Shown: positions 40,613 to 51,518, counted from the first letter of the stretch. The stretch is 64,000 bases of DNA from Prochlorococcus sp. AG-409-J19 (GCA_003215635.1 QCKC01000002.1:1-64000); one strand, 5' to 3'. Made by a program: numbers and translations. Notes: generated from the sequence alone by a model not told the origin.

Positions 40613-41650
40613 ATGATGGAAGCAACGCATGAGTTATTCAAAAACTATCTAGGAAAGATTGGCAGCGGTCAAAATACCAGTAAAGGACTTACAAGAGAAG
40701 AATCAGGAAATGCTCTTAAATTAATTTTAAAGGCTCAAGCATCTCCTGCCCAAATTGGAGCATTTTTAATTGCGCACAGAATACGTCGACCAGAACCTCA
40801 AGAATTAGCAGGAATGCTTGATACATATCTTGAGTTGGGTCCAAAAATACTTTCTCAAGGACAACAACGACGACCTATCTGTTTTGGAATGCCATTCGAT
40901 GGAAGAACACGAACCGCGCCTATTTATCCACTCACAACTCTCCTACTAATTGCTTCCGGCCAACCTGTTGTATTGCAGGGTGGGAAGAGAATGCCGACCA
41001 AGTTTGGTGTTACATCAATAGAGCTATTTTCAGCCTTAGGTATACATCTAGAAGGTTTATCTATAACAGAACTACAAAACAAATTCTCAAACAATGGTCT
41101 CGCTTTAATTCATCAGCCTGATCACTTCCCTTTAGCAGAAAGCTTAATTCCTTACAGACAAGATCTTGGGAAACGAACACCTTTGTCTACAATGGAGCTC
41201 ATTTGGACAGCTCATCAAGGAAATCATTTGATTATAAGTGGATTTGTCCATTCTCCAACTGAAGAAATGTGTTTAGAAACCCTGCGAATTAGAAAAGAAA
41301 AGGAGATGATTTTTGTAAAAGGACTTGAAGGGGGTGTTGATCTTTCCACCAACCGAGCTTTTATTGCGGGTCACTTCAAAGAAAATGAATTTCAACGTCT
41401 TATAATTCATCCACAAGACTATATAAACCCGGAAGAAAATATAACATGGTCGAATATTGAAGAATGGCAAAAACAAGCATTACTCGCTATAGAAAATAAA
41501 GGACCCCTTCTCAATCAAATTATCTGGAATGCAGGAATTTACTTATTTCTATCTAATGTAACCACCAACATTGAAGATAGTATTCGCAAGGCAGAAAATT
41601 GCATCTCATCGGGATTACTAAAAGATTGCATACAAAAACTAATGGATTAA
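40613..41650 (+). CDS. Anthranilate phosphoribosyltransferase-like protein (TrpD2/YbiB-type)
   Basis: 345 residues from the ATG pair at 40613/40616. It has the two-domain glycosyltransferase layout: an N-terminal helical domain (GLTREESGNALKLILKAQASPAQIGAFLIAHRIRRP) and the nucleotide-binding region. The GTGGD motif of true TrpD is replaced by FGMPFDGRTRTAPIYPLTTLL, which suggests a paralogue like YbiB rather than the tryptophan enzyme. Its activity is unknown. It is divergent from cobA, and its 3' end overlaps the convergent GNAT gene by 12 bp. Confidence 0.82.
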   Translation: MMEATHELFKNYLGKIGSGQNTSKGLTREESGNALKLILKAQASPAQIGAFLIAHRIRRPEPQELAGMLDTYLELGPKILSQGQQRRPICFGMPFDGRTRTAPIYPLTTLLLIASGQPVVLQGGKRMPTKFGVTSIELFSALGIHLEGLSITELQNKFSNNGLALIHQPDHFPLAESLIPYRQDLGKRTPLSTMELIWTAHQGNHLIISGFVHSPTEEMCLETLRIRKEKEMIFVKGLEGGVDLSTNRAFIAGHFKENEFQRLIIHPQDYINPEENITWSNIEEWQKQALLAIENKGPLLNQIIWNAGIYLFLSNVTTNIEDSIRKAENCISSGLLKDCIQKLMD

Positions 41651-42118
41651 ACTTTTTATCATCTTAAACCGCTCAAAAGCAATCCCTGCAATATAAATAG
41701 TTTCAGATGAGTGCTTAACCCATCCATATTTTAAAAGCAAAGGGAAGCTGAAGAAACTTGCTTCAGTAATCAATTGTATTTGTCCAGACTTACGCGCTTC
41801 AGATTCCAATTTTTTCAAAAGGGCTGTTGCATATCCTCTTCTCGCAGAAGACTGTCGACAATAGAGAAGAGATAAACGATTTAAAGGGTGAAGGACAGCA
41901 AAAGCTGCAATTTCATTATTTTCAGTAATTACCCACCCTTCCCCCTCCTGCAAAGGCCTATCCAAAATTCCAGGCAACCAGGCCAAAGAAGCCCAAGCTT
42001 GAATTTGAGCTTGGTTATATAGAGAATCTTTTTTTGAGGTGATAGCATCGAAATATACATCTCTGATAGAAGAGTGATCCGTTGAAACCATTGATCGCAA
42101 TTCCGATTTAAAATTCAT
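41639..42118 (-). CDS. GNAT-family N-acetyltransferase
   Basis: 159 residues. The acetyl-CoA-binding region is SSARRGYATALLKKLESEARKS (about 89-110), fitting the R/Q-x-x-G-x-G/A loop with adjacent helix. A short beta-strand run (ENNEIAAFAVLHPLNRLSLLY) precedes it. The substrate cannot be read. The gene is on the minus strand, and its stop lies within the end of the TrpD-like gene, giving a 12-bp overlap of coding regions. The start is the ATG at 42118, with 67 bp before the divergent MFS gene. Confidence 0.85.
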   Translation of the reverse strand: MNFKSELRSMVSTDHSSIRDVYFDAITSKKDSLYNQAQIQAWASLAWLPGILDRPLQEGEGWVITENNEIAAFAVLHPLNRLSLLYCRQSSARRGYATALLKKLESEARKSGQIQLITEASFFSFPLLLKYGWVKHSSETIYIAGIAFERFKMIKSLIH

Positions 42119-42185
42119 GTAGACAACTGATCGAGTAAAAAGTAGTTTCTATAAGGTCATCTGACTGATATTCAACCTTAACTCA

Positions 42186-43439
42186 TTGCTAGTGAAAAAA
42201 GTTCCTCCTGTTATTTGTGCATTCATTACTCTGTTGAACGATCGTCTTGGTGAGACCATTGTATTTCCTTTACTACCTTTCTTGCTTGAAAGATTTACTA
42301 ATAGTGGGACAACTTTAGGACTTCTAGCAGGTAGTTATGCAATTTCTCAGTTTGCAGCAGCACCTCTTATAGGATCATTAAGCGACAGATATGGTCGAAA
42401 GCCAATCATTGTAACTTGTGTAGCCGGTTCAGTCATAGGTCTTTGCCTATTTGCAATCACAGTCAGCCTCAATTGGCAAACACTAATACCAACCGAGATG
42501 GCAATATTACCCCTCTTATTACTATTTTTGGCTAGAATAATTGATGGGTTTAGTGGTGGCACTGCAGCAACGGCAACTGCTATTTTGGCAGACATCTCAA
42601 CTCCTCAAAACCGAGCAAAAACCTTTGGATTAATTGGGGTTGCATTTGGACTTGGTTTTTTACTAGGACCCGGTCTAGGGACGACACTTGCTAAATTCAG
42701 CATAACTCTTCCTGTATGGGCCGCGAGCGGCTTTGCTATTTTTAATTTAGTGTTAGTAATTTGCCTGCTACCTGAAACACATAATCTAGATAATCGTACT
42801 CCTCTACCTAAAAAAAGAGAATTAAATCCTCTAACACAACTAATTAAAGTATTTGCCAATATTCAAGTTAGAACATTATGTTTAGCTTTTTTCTTTTTCT
42901 TTGCAGCGTTCAATGGTTTTACTGCCGTCCTTGTTCTCTACCTTAAACAAGCATTCAACTGGAATCCTGAGATGGCAAGCTTAACCTTCGTTGTTGTAGG
43001 TCTAGTTGCAATGATTGTGCAAGGTGGTCTTATTGGACCATTAGTTTCTAAATATGGAGAATGGAAACTTACAATCATAGGAATTGGATTTGTAATCTCA
43101 GGATGTTTAATATTAATACTTGCCAAAAGAGAGAATGCTATCAACTCAGTATTTTTTGCGGTATCTATGCTTGCTGTGGGAACAGGTCTAGTAACTCCGT
43201 GCTTGCGGGCGTTAATCTCCAAAAAACTTAGCGCCACTACTCAAGGAAGTGTACTAGGAAGTCTTCAAGGCTTACAAAGTTTAGGTACATTTATCGGAGC
43301 TAGTGCAGCAGGAATTTCATATGACCTTTTAGGTAGAAAAAGTCCTTTCATAGGAACAACAGTTATTCTATTTGTAGTAATCCTCCTCATTGCAAGACGT
43401 AAACGATTCACAAATCCAATGGAAGTTAACGACTTATAA
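42186..43439 (+). CDS. MFS transporter, drug/tetracycline-efflux-like
   Basis: 417 residues with about 12 membrane segments. MFS motif A is GSLSDRYGRKP at about 62-72; a GVAFGLGFLLGPGLG stretch like the antiporter motif follows in the first half. Its closest look is to the TetA / multidrug efflux branch, but the cargo is not determined by the sequence. The start is TTG at 42186 or GTG at 42192. It is divergent from the GNAT gene and followed after 71 bp by ppk. Confidence 0.9.
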   Translation: MLVKKVPPVICAFITLLNDRLGETIVFPLLPFLLERFTNSGTTLGLLAGSYAISQFAAAPLIGSLSDRYGRKPIIVTCVAGSVIGLCLFAITVSLNWQTLIPTEMAILPLLLLFLARIIDGFSGGTAATATAILADISTPQNRAKTFGLIGVAFGLGFLLGPGLGTTLAKFSITLPVWAASGFAIFNLVLVICLLPETHNLDNRTPLPKKRELNPLTQLIKVFANIQVRTLCLAFFFFFAAFNGFTAVLVLYLKQAFNWNPEMASLTFVVVGLVAMIVQGGLIGPLVSKYGEWKLTIIGIGFVISGCLILILAKRENAINSVFFAVSMLAVGTGLVTPCLRALISKKLSATTQGSVLGSLQGLQSLGTFIGASAAGISYDLLGRKSPFIGTTVILFVVILLIARRKRFTNPMEVNDL

Positions 43440-43510
43440 TAATGATTATGCATTTGATGAAAATCAAAACCTAGCCACCTCAAAAATACGAGACAAAATT
43501 AAACCGCGTT

Positions 43511-45646
43511 ATGAATGCAGAATTTGACCTAACAGACAAATATATAAATAGAGAACTAAGTTGGATTAATTTCAACAGTAGAGTTCTATCTTTAGCATTA
43601 GACAAACACACTCCTCTATTAGAACAAGCCAAATTTAGTGCGATTTTTAGTAATAATTTAGATGAATTTTTCATGGTTAGAGTGGCATCTCTAAAAGCAC
43701 AGATTGAGGCAGGCATCAACAAGAAAAGCGTCGATGGCAAAACACCAACAGAACAATTAAAAGCAATCCGAGAACTATTAATACCTTTACTAGCTAGTCA
43801 ACAAAAACATTTTCAATGCCACCTTTTAAAAGAAATGTCTAATAATGGAATAAATATTCTAAATTATTCTCAACTAGAAAAAACGCAAGTTGATTGGGTA
43901 AATAGTTATTTTTATAATTCAATCTTCCCTATCTTAACTCCGTTGGCTGTTGATGATACACATCCATTTCCTTTTATAAGCAATTTAAGTATTAATTTAG
44001 CTGTAGAAATAAAGGATCCAGCAAGTCACAAAGTTCAATTCGCCAGAATAAAAGTTCCATTAAAGACTTTTGATAGATTTATCGCAATCCCTGAGAAGCT
44101 AGATTCAAAAAAAAGTGGTCAATTCTTTACCTATATATCCATTGAAGAAATCATAGCTGCAAATATGCATTTACTATTCCCTGGGATGAAAATTCAGAAT
44201 TATTATACATTCAGAGTAACTAGAGATGCAGATTTAGAACTTAGAGATATCGAAGCGGATGATTTAATGATAGCAATTGAAGAAGGTCTAAGGAAACGAA
44301 GAGTAGGCGGAGAAGTTGTAAGGCTTGAAATATCCAGCAATACACCTAAAGAAATAATCAATAAATTAACTATGGGAATGGGAGTAGACAGACAAAATGT
44401 CTATTTAGTAAATGGTATATTAGGCTTAGATGACCTTTTTAGTTTAAACAAAATTCCGATAGATAAACTAAAGTATGATTTTCACTCAGGAAAAACACCA
44501 GAATTGCTTAAACAAAGTCTATTAACTAATGATGAAATAAATAATTCGGAAAAAAATAATTTTAAGAGTATATTTTCAATAATAAAAAATCAAGACCTAC
44601 TACTACTTCACCCATATGATTTGTTCGATACGTCTGTTGAAGAGTTTCTAAGACAAGCTTCCATAGACAAAAAAGTCAAGGGTATCAAAATAACTCTTTA
44701 TAGAACCTCTAAAGATTCAAAAATCATAGATTATCTTATAAATGCTGCGGAAAATGGAAAACAAGTAATGGCTCTGGTTGAACTCAAAGCGCGATTTGAT
44801 GAAGATCAAAATATTCAATGGGCTAAGCAACTTGAACAATCTGGTGTACATGTAGTATATGGCGTTGCAGGTCTTAAAACACATACAAAAGTAACTTTAA
44901 TAATTCGGCAAGAAGATTCAGAAATGAAGAGTTATGTACATATCGGTACCGGCAATTACAATTGCAAAACATCAGCAAATTATACCGATATTGGCCTTTT
45001 ATCAGCCAAACCAGAGTTAGGACAAGATCTAATAGAACTGTTTAATTTCCTTACTGGTTTTTCAAAACAACAGAATTTTCGACATATTTTAGTTGCACCA
45101 ACCTCGCTTCGTGAAAAATTAGAGTATCTCATAAATCGTGAAATTAAAAATGTTATCTCAGGAAAAAAAGGACATATAAAAGCAAAAATGAATTCCCTTG
45201 TAGATCCGACAATCATCAAACTCCTTTACAAAGCCTCTCAAGCAGGAGTCAAAATTGAGCTAATTATTCGTGGGATGTGTTGTCTATATCCAAAACTCCC
45301 AGGGATTAGTGAAAATATTCGGGTGATTAGTATTATTGGAAGGTTTTTAGAGCACTCAAGGATTTTTTGGTTCGCCAATGACGACGAACCTGAAGCCTTT
45401 ATAGGCAGTGCCGATTGGATGAGAAGAAACCTAGATCGCAGGGTTGAAGCTGTAACGCCAATAAAAGAACCGTTACTAAGAAAAAAACTAGAACGCTTGC
45501 TTAACCTCTACTTACAAGACAGACGAGGTGCATGGGAAATGAATAGGAATGGAGAGTATATAAAACTGAAACCAGAAACAAACGAACAAGCATCTCAAGA
45601 AGAACTAATCACACTTTGGAACGCTGAGATGCCCCATCAGTATTAA
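43511..45646 (+). CDS. ppk: Polyphosphate kinase PPK1
   Basis: 711 residues, usual length. The N-terminal region has YINRELSWINFNSRVL and the SNNLDEFFMVRVA motif; the catalytic core has the autophosphorylated His in GLKTHTKVTL (H458) and IIRGMCCLYP followed by IIGRFLEHSRIF. It makes polyphosphate from ATP and can also run in reverse. It is transcribed rightwards from 43511. 204 bp separate it from the second sigma factor gene. Confidence 0.97.
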   Translation: MNAEFDLTDKYINRELSWINFNSRVLSLALDKHTPLLEQAKFSAIFSNNLDEFFMVRVASLKAQIEAGINKKSVDGKTPTEQLKAIRELLIPLLASQQKHFQCHLLKEMSNNGINILNYSQLEKTQVDWVNSYFYNSIFPILTPLAVDDTHPFPFISNLSINLAVEIKDPASHKVQFARIKVPLKTFDRFIAIPEKLDSKKSGQFFTYISIEEIIAANMHLLFPGMKIQNYYTFRVTRDADLELRDIEADDLMIAIEEGLRKRRVGGEVVRLEISSNTPKEIINKLTMGMGVDRQNVYLVNGILGLDDLFSLNKIPIDKLKYDFHSGKTPELLKQSLLTNDEINNSEKNNFKSIFSIIKNQDLLLLHPYDLFDTSVEEFLRQASIDKKVKGIKITLYRTSKDSKIIDYLINAAENGKQVMALVELKARFDEDQNIQWAKQLEQSGVHVVYGVAGLKTHTKVTLIIRQEDSEMKSYVHIGTGNYNCKTSANYTDIGLLSAKPELGQDLIELFNFLTGFSKQQNFRHILVAPTSLREKLEYLINREIKNVISGKKGHIKAKMNSLVDPTIIKLLYKASQAGVKIELIIRGMCCLYPKLPGISENIRVISIIGRFLEHSRIFWFANDDEPEAFIGSADWMRRNLDRRVEAVTPIKEPLLRKKLERLLNLYLQDRRGAWEMNRNGEYIKLKPETNEQASQEELITLWNAEMPHQY

Positions 45647-45850
45647 AAGAGACATACACAAGCAAATAATTCGCCAAATGCTTTTAGATCCATCTTATTC
45701 AAGGGTAATTGAAATCAAATTTCGTCTTTTACCTAGGAGTTAACCCTCATGTATTTGCTATAAATAACCAAAAGATTTTCTATTTAATCCAACATATTTA
45801 GATATTAAGTGCTACATTTTCCCCAAATCTAAAATTAGGAGGCCAGGGTG

Positions 45851-47020
45851 ATGGGGATCCCTCTGGAATCTGCAAAGGGTAATTATGTTGCCCAATTAGC
45901 AGGACCAAAGCTGCCAGCAACATCTAAAGGGCAAACTAATAAGGCTTCACGTAATGGAAATTCCACAAAAAGCACTGGACGACAAACTGGTCGCCTAGGG
46001 ACTGACGCTATCGCATATTATCTCAGCAGCATAGGACGCGTCCCATTGCTTACTCCTGCAGAAGAAATTCATCTTGCACATGATGTGCAAGTAATGAAAA
46101 AGCATTTAGAAAAATTTTCAGCAGAAAATGAAGAAGCACTTATCTTTGCTGAGGGAGCGGAACTCACATCTGGCACTTATAAATCAAAAGAAGATATTGA
46201 AAAAACTAAAATCTCTAATCAACAAGTTCACAAGAATTTTAAAAATCTCTTTAACCTCGCAATAAAACAAGCCAATCCAAAAGACAGGCGAAAAATACTA
46301 AGTGCCAAGCGTTCGCGCGACCGAATGATGGCTGCGAATCTTAGATTGGTAGTTAGTGTTGCTAAAAAATATCAAAATCAAGGTCTTGAATTATTGGATC
46401 TCGTTCAAGAAGGGGCAATTGGCCTGGAACGTGCTGTAGACAAATTTGATCCAGCAATGGGCTATAAATTCTCAACCTACGCTTACTGGTGGATTCGCCA
46501 AGGTATGACAAGGGCTATCGACAACAGTGCTCGTACAATTCGTCTTCCAATTCACATAAGTGAAAAACTCTCCAAAATGAGACGTATTTCAAGAGAATTG
46601 TCTCATAGATTTGGAAGGCAACCGAATAGATTAGAACTAGCTCATGCAATGGGTATCGAACCTGAGGATCTAGAAGATTTGGTTGCGCAAAGTGCCCCTT
46701 GTGCATCTCTTGATGCTCATGCACGAGGAGAAGATGATCGCAGTACCCTTGGTGAATTAATTCCTGATCCAAACGGAACTGAACCAATGGAAGGGATGGA
46801 TCGGAATCTTCAAAAAGAACACCTCGGAGGATGGCTCTCTCAACTGAATGAACGCGAGCAAAAAATTCTTCGACTGCGTTTTGGACTTGATGGAGAAGAA
46901 GGCCTAACACTTGCTGAAATTGGACGTCAAATTAACGTATCCAGAGAAAGGGTAAGACAATTAGAAGCCAGGGCTATTTTAAAACTCCGAGGGATGGCTT
47001 CACATCATCAAGCTGCGTAA
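45851..47020 (+). CDS. Group-2 sigma-70 family factor (second copy type)
   Basis: 389 residues from the ATG at 45851, chosen because AGGAGG (45837-45842) is 8 nt upstream; GTG at 45848 is an alternative. Region 1.2 is AIAYYLSSIGRVPLLTPAEE, region 2 ANLRLVVSVAKKYQNQGLELLDLVQEGAIG and FSTYAYWWIRQGMTRAID, region 4.2 VSRERVRQLEARAILKLRG. The N-terminal 50 residues are low-complexity and Lys/Thr rich, and there is an insertion-like segment at about 95-150. Like the gene at 33.1 kb it belongs to the sigma group used for stress and circadian or nutrient responses in cyanobacteria. Confidence 0.9.
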   Translation: MGIPLESAKGNYVAQLAGPKLPATSKGQTNKASRNGNSTKSTGRQTGRLGTDAIAYYLSSIGRVPLLTPAEEIHLAHDVQVMKKHLEKFSAENEEALIFAEGAELTSGTYKSKEDIEKTKISNQQVHKNFKNLFNLAIKQANPKDRRKILSAKRSRDRMMAANLRLVVSVAKKYQNQGLELLDLVQEGAIGLERAVDKFDPAMGYKFSTYAYWWIRQGMTRAIDNSARTIRLPIHISEKLSKMRRISRELSHRFGRQPNRLELAHAMGIEPEDLEDLVAQSAPCASLDAHARGEDDRSTLGELIPDPNGTEPMEGMDRNLQKEHLGGWLSQLNEREQKILRLRFGLDGEEGLTLAEIGRQINVSRERVRQLEARAILKLRGMASHHQAA

Positions 47021-47026
47021 GGAAAT

Positions 47027-47680
47027 TTGATATTGATTAACTCTCTCATAGGAATTAGTACTTGGATAATAGTAATTATTTTAAGTGGAATATATGCAAA
47101 AAAAAAATTACCAGAACAAGGTGAACTAAGTAGAAAAATAATTCATATTGGAATCGGACCTGTTATACCATTTGCATGGTGGGCTGGCATTAATGAAACT
47201 ATTGCCATTTCAGTAAGCCTTGTAATTACTATCGGACTAATAGTAAATAAAAAATTGGGAATAGTTAATGCTTTTGAAGATATAGATCGCAAAAGCTATG
47301 GAACTATCGCTTATGGCTTGGCAATTACATTATTATTAACACTTTTCTGGTCCAACAATCCAGGTGCAGTCTCCGCTGGGATACTTGTGATGGCTTTCGG
47401 CGATGGCTTTGCAGGATTAATTGGTCGTAAAATCAAATCATACACTTGGACCATATGGGGACAAAAAAAATCCATCGCAGGAACAATAACAATGGGAATT
47501 ACAACGGGATTAATAATAACCTTGCAAAACATATTAGTTGATGCGAATATTGGATTTATAGCGATTATTGGAATCACAATGATTTCCGTTATCTTAGAAC
47601 AAATAAGCAAATTAGGAATTGATAATATTACAGTGCCATTTGGAACAGCCTTAATGTGGTATTTACTAACGAGCCAATAA
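47027..47680 (+). CDS. Phytol-kinase-like / CDP-diglyceride-synthase-like membrane protein
   Basis: 217 residues from TTG at 47027 with about six membrane segments. The conserved motifs are RKIIHIGIGPVIPFAWW (about 36-52) and GDGFAGLIGRKIKSYTW (about 125-141), as in the phytol kinase (VTE5), dolichol kinase and CDP-diglyceride synthase superfamily. Phytol kinase recycles phytol from chlorophyll for tocopherol or chlorophyll re-esterification. The substrate here is inference. It lies 6 bp after the sigma factor and may be cotranscribed. A run of ten A bases (47098-47107) lies inside the coding frame. Confidence 0.82.
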   Translation: MILINSLIGISTWIIVIILSGIYAKKKLPEQGELSRKIIHIGIGPVIPFAWWAGINETIAISVSLVITIGLIVNKKLGIVNAFEDIDRKSYGTIAYGLAITLLLTLFWSNNPGAVSAGILVMAFGDGFAGLIGRKIKSYTWTIWGQKKSIAGTITMGITTGLIITLQNILVDANIGFIAIIGITMISVILEQISKLGIDNITVPFGTALMWYLLTSQ

Positions 47681-47709
47681 AATATATTAAGCTCTAACTA
47701 ATAACTAAG

Positions 47710-48765
47710 TTATTTCTTAGTCTTGCTCACAGCCAATGCTAATTCCTCTAGGAGTTGAGCTGTTGTCGTTATATCAATACACGCATCAGTAATGCTTTGA
47801 CCATAATTAAGCTTGGATAAATCATTAGTTAATTTTTGGTTGCCTTCCACAAGATGGCTCTCAAGCATTACACCCATAACATTCGTAGAACCTTCCAAAA
47901 CTTGATTGGCTACTTCTCTAAGGACATCTGACTGACGACGAAAATCTTTATTGGAATTTCCATGACTACAATCAACCATCACTCTTTTGCCTAACGTAGC
48001 TCTCTGAAGTTCATTTGAAACTTCCCTAATAGCCTCTAGATGATAGTTACTACCTTGTTTCCCCCCTCTTAAAACTAAATGGCCATAAGGGTTCCCTGTA
48101 GTACTCACTATTGCTGCATTTCCTTCGTGATTTATTCCTAGAAAATGATGAGGTCGTGAAGAAGCCTGCATTGCATTGATTGCAATGGTAGCAGTGCCAT
48201 CTGTACCATTTTTATAACCAATTGGCATTGATAAACCAGAAGCCATTTCACGATGAGTCTGGCTCTCAGTAGTACGTGCTCCAATTGCCGTCCAACTAAT
48301 TAAATCAGCAATATATTGCGGTACAACTGGATCAAGTAGTTCTGTGGCGGCTGGCATATTTGCTCTTGCAAGATCTAGCAAAAGAGTTCTTGCACGCCTT
48401 AAACCAGTGTTGATGTCATATGAGCCATCTAAGTGAGGATCATTAATTAACCCCTTCCAGCCAACAGTAGTACGTGGTTTCTCAAAATAAACCCTCATCA
48501 CAACTTCTAAGTGTTGAGAAAATTTCTCACGCAAAGAAGTCAATTGAGAGGCATAGTCTTTTGCAGCAACTACATCATGAACAGAACAAGGCCCTACAAT
48601 TACTAATAATCGAGGATCATGTCCAAGCAGTATTTCTTGAATGCACTTCCTTGTATCAGAAACAGTTTTGGAGGCCTTTTCATCAATAGGCAACTCCGCA
48701 TGAAGCAAGGATGGAGGCAACAAAGGCCTCGTTTCCACCACATGTAGATCTGAAGTGGCGGTCAT
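47710..48765 (-). CDS. 3-deoxy-7-phosphoheptulonate (DAHP) synthase, class I AroG/F type
   Basis: 351 residues. The motif VIVGPCSVHD is at about 57-66, followed by YFEKPRTTVGWKGLINDPHLDGS and an HGNSNKDFRRQ region near residue 270. It condenses phosphoenolpyruvate and erythrose-4-phosphate, the entry to aromatic biosynthesis. Bacterial isozymes are tyrosine-, phenylalanine- or tryptophan-inhibited; the type is not read here, so I give no aroG/F/H letter. It is divergent from acnB, with a 146-bp spacer. Confidence 0.96.
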   Translation of the reverse strand: MTATSDLHVVETRPLLPPSLLHAELPIDEKASKTVSDTRKCIQEILLGHDPRLLVIVGPCSVHDVVAAKDYASQLTSLREKFSQHLEVVMRVYFEKPRTTVGWKGLINDPHLDGSYDINTGLRRARTLLLDLARANMPAATELLDPVVPQYIADLISWTAIGARTTESQTHREMASGLSMPIGYKNGTDGTATIAINAMQASSRPHHFLGINHEGNAAIVSTTGNPYGHLVLRGGKQGSNYHLEAIREVSNELQRATLGKRVMVDCSHGNSNKDFRRQSDVLREVANQVLEGSTNVMGVMLESHLVEGNQKLTNDLSKLNYGQSITDACIDITTTAQLLEELALAVSKTKK

Positions 48766-48911
48766 TGCATCAAACAGTCATTAACTTCCAAGGTAAGAAG
48801 CATTCAAGAGAACAGCATAATGAACTGTCATATCAGAACCAAATTTCTTAAAAGAGACCTATGACCAAGAAGAATGGAATGGACCCCTAACTTTGCCTAG
48901 GAGTAATTGAT

Positions 48912-51512
48912 ATGTTGAATACCTATCGGAAGCTTGCTGCCGAAAGGCATGCTCAAGGGATACCTCCTCTCCCCCTTCATGCAGATCAAGTAAGTGAACT
49001 GACAGCAATACTTGAGAATCCACCAGCAGGAGAAGATGAATTCATTCTTCATCTCCTTAGGGAAAGGATTCCACCAGGAGTAGATGAAGCTGCTTACGTA
49101 AAAGCAAGTTGGCTCAGTGCAATTGCAAGTCTTACAGCTGAAAGTCCATTGGTATCTCCACTTCAAGCAACAAAACTTCTTGGAACAATGGTGGGAGGCT
49201 ACAACGTAGCGGCACTTATTGAATTATTAAACAACAGTGATATTAATTTAGCGAGTTGTGCTTCAAAATGTCTCAGTCACACTTTACTTGTATACGATGC
49301 AGTCAATGATGTTATTGACCTATCCAAAAATAATATCTTTGCAAAAAAAGTGTTAGAGAGCTGGTCCAAAGCGGAATGGTTTACTTCTAAAAAGCCATTA
49401 GCGGAAGAAATAAAAGTAATTGTTTTTAAAGTAGATGGAGAAATAAATACTGATGATCTATCACCAGCAACCCATGCAACTACCAGACCGGATATACCAT
49501 TGCATGCTCTATCAATGCTGGAAAGTAAAGTTCCAAATGGAATACAAACTATTCAAGAACTTAAAAAACAAGGTTTACCTGTCGTCTTCGTTGGTGATGT
49601 AGTTGGTACAGGAAGTTCAAGAAAATCAGCAATTAATTCTGTTTTATGGCATACAGGAAATGACATACCATATATTCCAAATAAAAGAGCTGGAGGGGTA
49701 ATAATTGGAGGCAAAATCGCACCAATTTTCTTTAACACAGCAGAAGATTCCGGGGCACTGCCTATCGAATGCGATGTCAGCAATCTTAAAACTAGTGACA
49801 TTATCTCTATTAATCCATATAAAGGTACAATTAGAACAGTAAATACAACAGATAATCATAGTGAAATTATTAGTAATTTCGAGCTGAAACCAATCACAAT
49901 CAAAGATGAGATTCAAGCTGGCGGTAGAATTCCGTTAATGATCGGAAGAGCATTAACAGACAAAATACGAGTAGAACTAGGTCTCAATCCATCTGAAGTG
50001 TTTATACGTCCAGGGAAAAGTCCTATAAACAAAAATGGATTTACCCAAGCTCAAAAAATTGTTGGCAAAGCGTGCGGTTTAGAAGGAGTAAGACCAGGCA
50101 CAAGCTGCGAACCAATAATGACAACGGTTGGCAGCCAAGACACAACTGGACCGATGACAAGAGATGAAATGAAAGAACTTGCATGTCTAGGATTCTCTGC
50201 TGATTTAGTTATGCAAAGCTTCTGCCATACAGCTGCATACCCAAAACCAGTAGACCTAGAAACCCAAAAAGAATTGCCTGATTTTTTCTCTACTAGAGGA
50301 GGAGTAGCTCTGCGCCCCGGGGATGGAATTATTCATAGTTGGCTAAATCGAATGTTGTTGCCAGATACTGTTGGAACTGGAGGCGATAGTCACACTAGAT
50401 TTCCTCTTGGAATCTCATTTCCTGGAGGCTCTGGTGTAGTGGCATTTGCAGCGGCAATTGGTGTAATGCCACTCGACATGCCTGAATCTGTACTTGTTAG
50501 GTTTACAGGCTCACTACAGCCAGGCATAACACTTAGAGATATTGTTAATGCAATTCCATGGATTGCAATCAAAAGAGGTTTACTTACAGTTGAGAAAGCA
50601 AATAAGAAAAATATCTTTAATGGAAAGATTATGGAAATAGAAGGATTACCTGATCTCAAACTTGAACAAGCTTTTGAACTTACTGATGCTAGTGCAGAAA
50701 GATCATGTGCAGGGTGCAGTATACAACTATCTCCGTCAACAGTTAGTGAATATCTAAAAAGCAATATTGTTTTACTCAAGAATATGATTGCACGTGGATA
50801 TTCTGATCCTAGAACTTTAGCAAGGCGAATCACAGCAATGAACGGATGGCTTAAGAATCCAAAACTAATTAAGCCTGATAAAAATGCAACTTATAATGAA
50901 ATAATAGAAATAAATTTAGATGAAATAAAGGAACCAATTCTAGCCTGTCCAAATGATCCTGATAATGTAAAACTTCTCAGTGAAGTTGCAGGAGATCCTG
51001 TCCAAGAAGTCTTTATTGGTTCATGTATGACAAACATTGGGCACTATCGAGCTGCTGCAAAAATCCTCGAAAATGGTGCAATCAATAAAGCAAGATTATG
51101 GATATGTCCACCAACTAGAATGGATGAAAAAATACTCCAAGAAGAAGGTATTTACAAGATATTTGAGGATGCGAAGAGTCGCATAGAAATGCCTGGCTGT
51201 TCACTTTGCATGGGCAATCAAGCTAGGGTCGAAGACAATACAACAGTATTTTCAACCAGTACTAGAAATTTCAATAATCGTCTTGGCAAAGGTGCTCAGG
51301 TTTACCTAGGAAGCGCTGAATTAGCAGCTGTATGTGCACAATTGGGGAAAATACCTACTCTTAAGGAGTACCAAAAAATTGCTTCATCTAAGATCGAACC
51401 ATTCTCTGATGAGCTCTACCGCTATTTAAACTTTGATCAAATCGAAGACTTTAGTAATGAAGGTCGGGTAATCAGCACTGATAAAGAATCAGAATTTTTT
51501 GCCAAATGTTAA
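48912..51512 (+). CDS. acnB: Aconitate hydratase B
   Basis: 866 residues, AcnB layout. An N-terminal HEAT-like helical domain (about 1-160) precedes the mobile domain ([16 protein letters not shown]) and then the catalytic part with the Fe-S cluster Cys residues in [11 protein letters not shown] and [13 protein letters not shown]. It interconverts citrate and isocitrate. The iron-sulphur cluster is oxygen- and iron-sensitive in the family. The start is the ATG at 48912. It is followed after 6 bp by the chloride channel gene. Confidence 0.97.
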   Translation: MLNTYRKLAAERHAQGIPPLPLHADQVSELTAILENPPAGEDEFILHLLRERIPPGVDEAAYVKASWLSAIASLTAESPLVSPLQATKLLGTMVGGYNVAALIELLNNSDINLASCASKCLSHTLLVYDAVNDVIDLSKNNIFAKKVLESWSKAEWFTSKKPLAEEIKVIVFKVDGEINTDDLSPATHATTRPDIPLHALSMLESKVPNGIQTIQELKKQGLPVVFVGDVVGTGSSRKSAINSVLWHTGNDIPYIPNKRAGGVIIGGKIAPIFFNTAEDSGALPIECDVSNLKTSDIISINPYKGTIRTVNTTDNHSEIISNFELKPITIKDEIQAGGRIPLMIGRALTDKIRVELGLNPSEVFIRPGKSPINKNGFTQAQKIVGKACGLEGVRPGTSCEPIMTTVGSQDTTGPMTRDEMKELACLGFSADLVMQSFCHTAAYPKPVDLETQKELPDFFSTRGGVALRPGDGIIHSWLNRMLLPDTVGTGGDSHTRFPLGISFPGGSGVVAFAAAIGVMPLDMPESVLVRFTGSLQPGITLRDIVNAIPWIAIKRGLLTVEKANKKNIFNGKIMEIEGLPDLKLEQAFELTDASAERSCAGCSIQLSPSTVSEYLKSNIVLLKNMIARGYSDPRTLARRITAMNGWLKNPKLIKPDKNATYNEIIEINLDEIKEPILACPNDPDNVKLLSEVAGDPVQEVFIGSCMTNIGHYRAAAKILENGAINKARLWICPPTRMDEKILQEEGIYKIFEDAKSRIEMPGCSLCMGNQARVEDNTTVFSTSTRNFNNRLGKGAQVYLGSAELAAVCAQLGKIPTLKEYQKIASSKIEPFSDELYRYLNFDQIEDFSNEGRVISTDKESEFFAKC

Positions 51513-51518
51513 AAAGTC

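Noticed and set aside
45735-45763. Four-codon MYLL upstream frame before the second sigma factor, with an AGGAG
   Set aside because: The frame is tiny and the AGGAG match may be chance; not enough to call a leader peptide.
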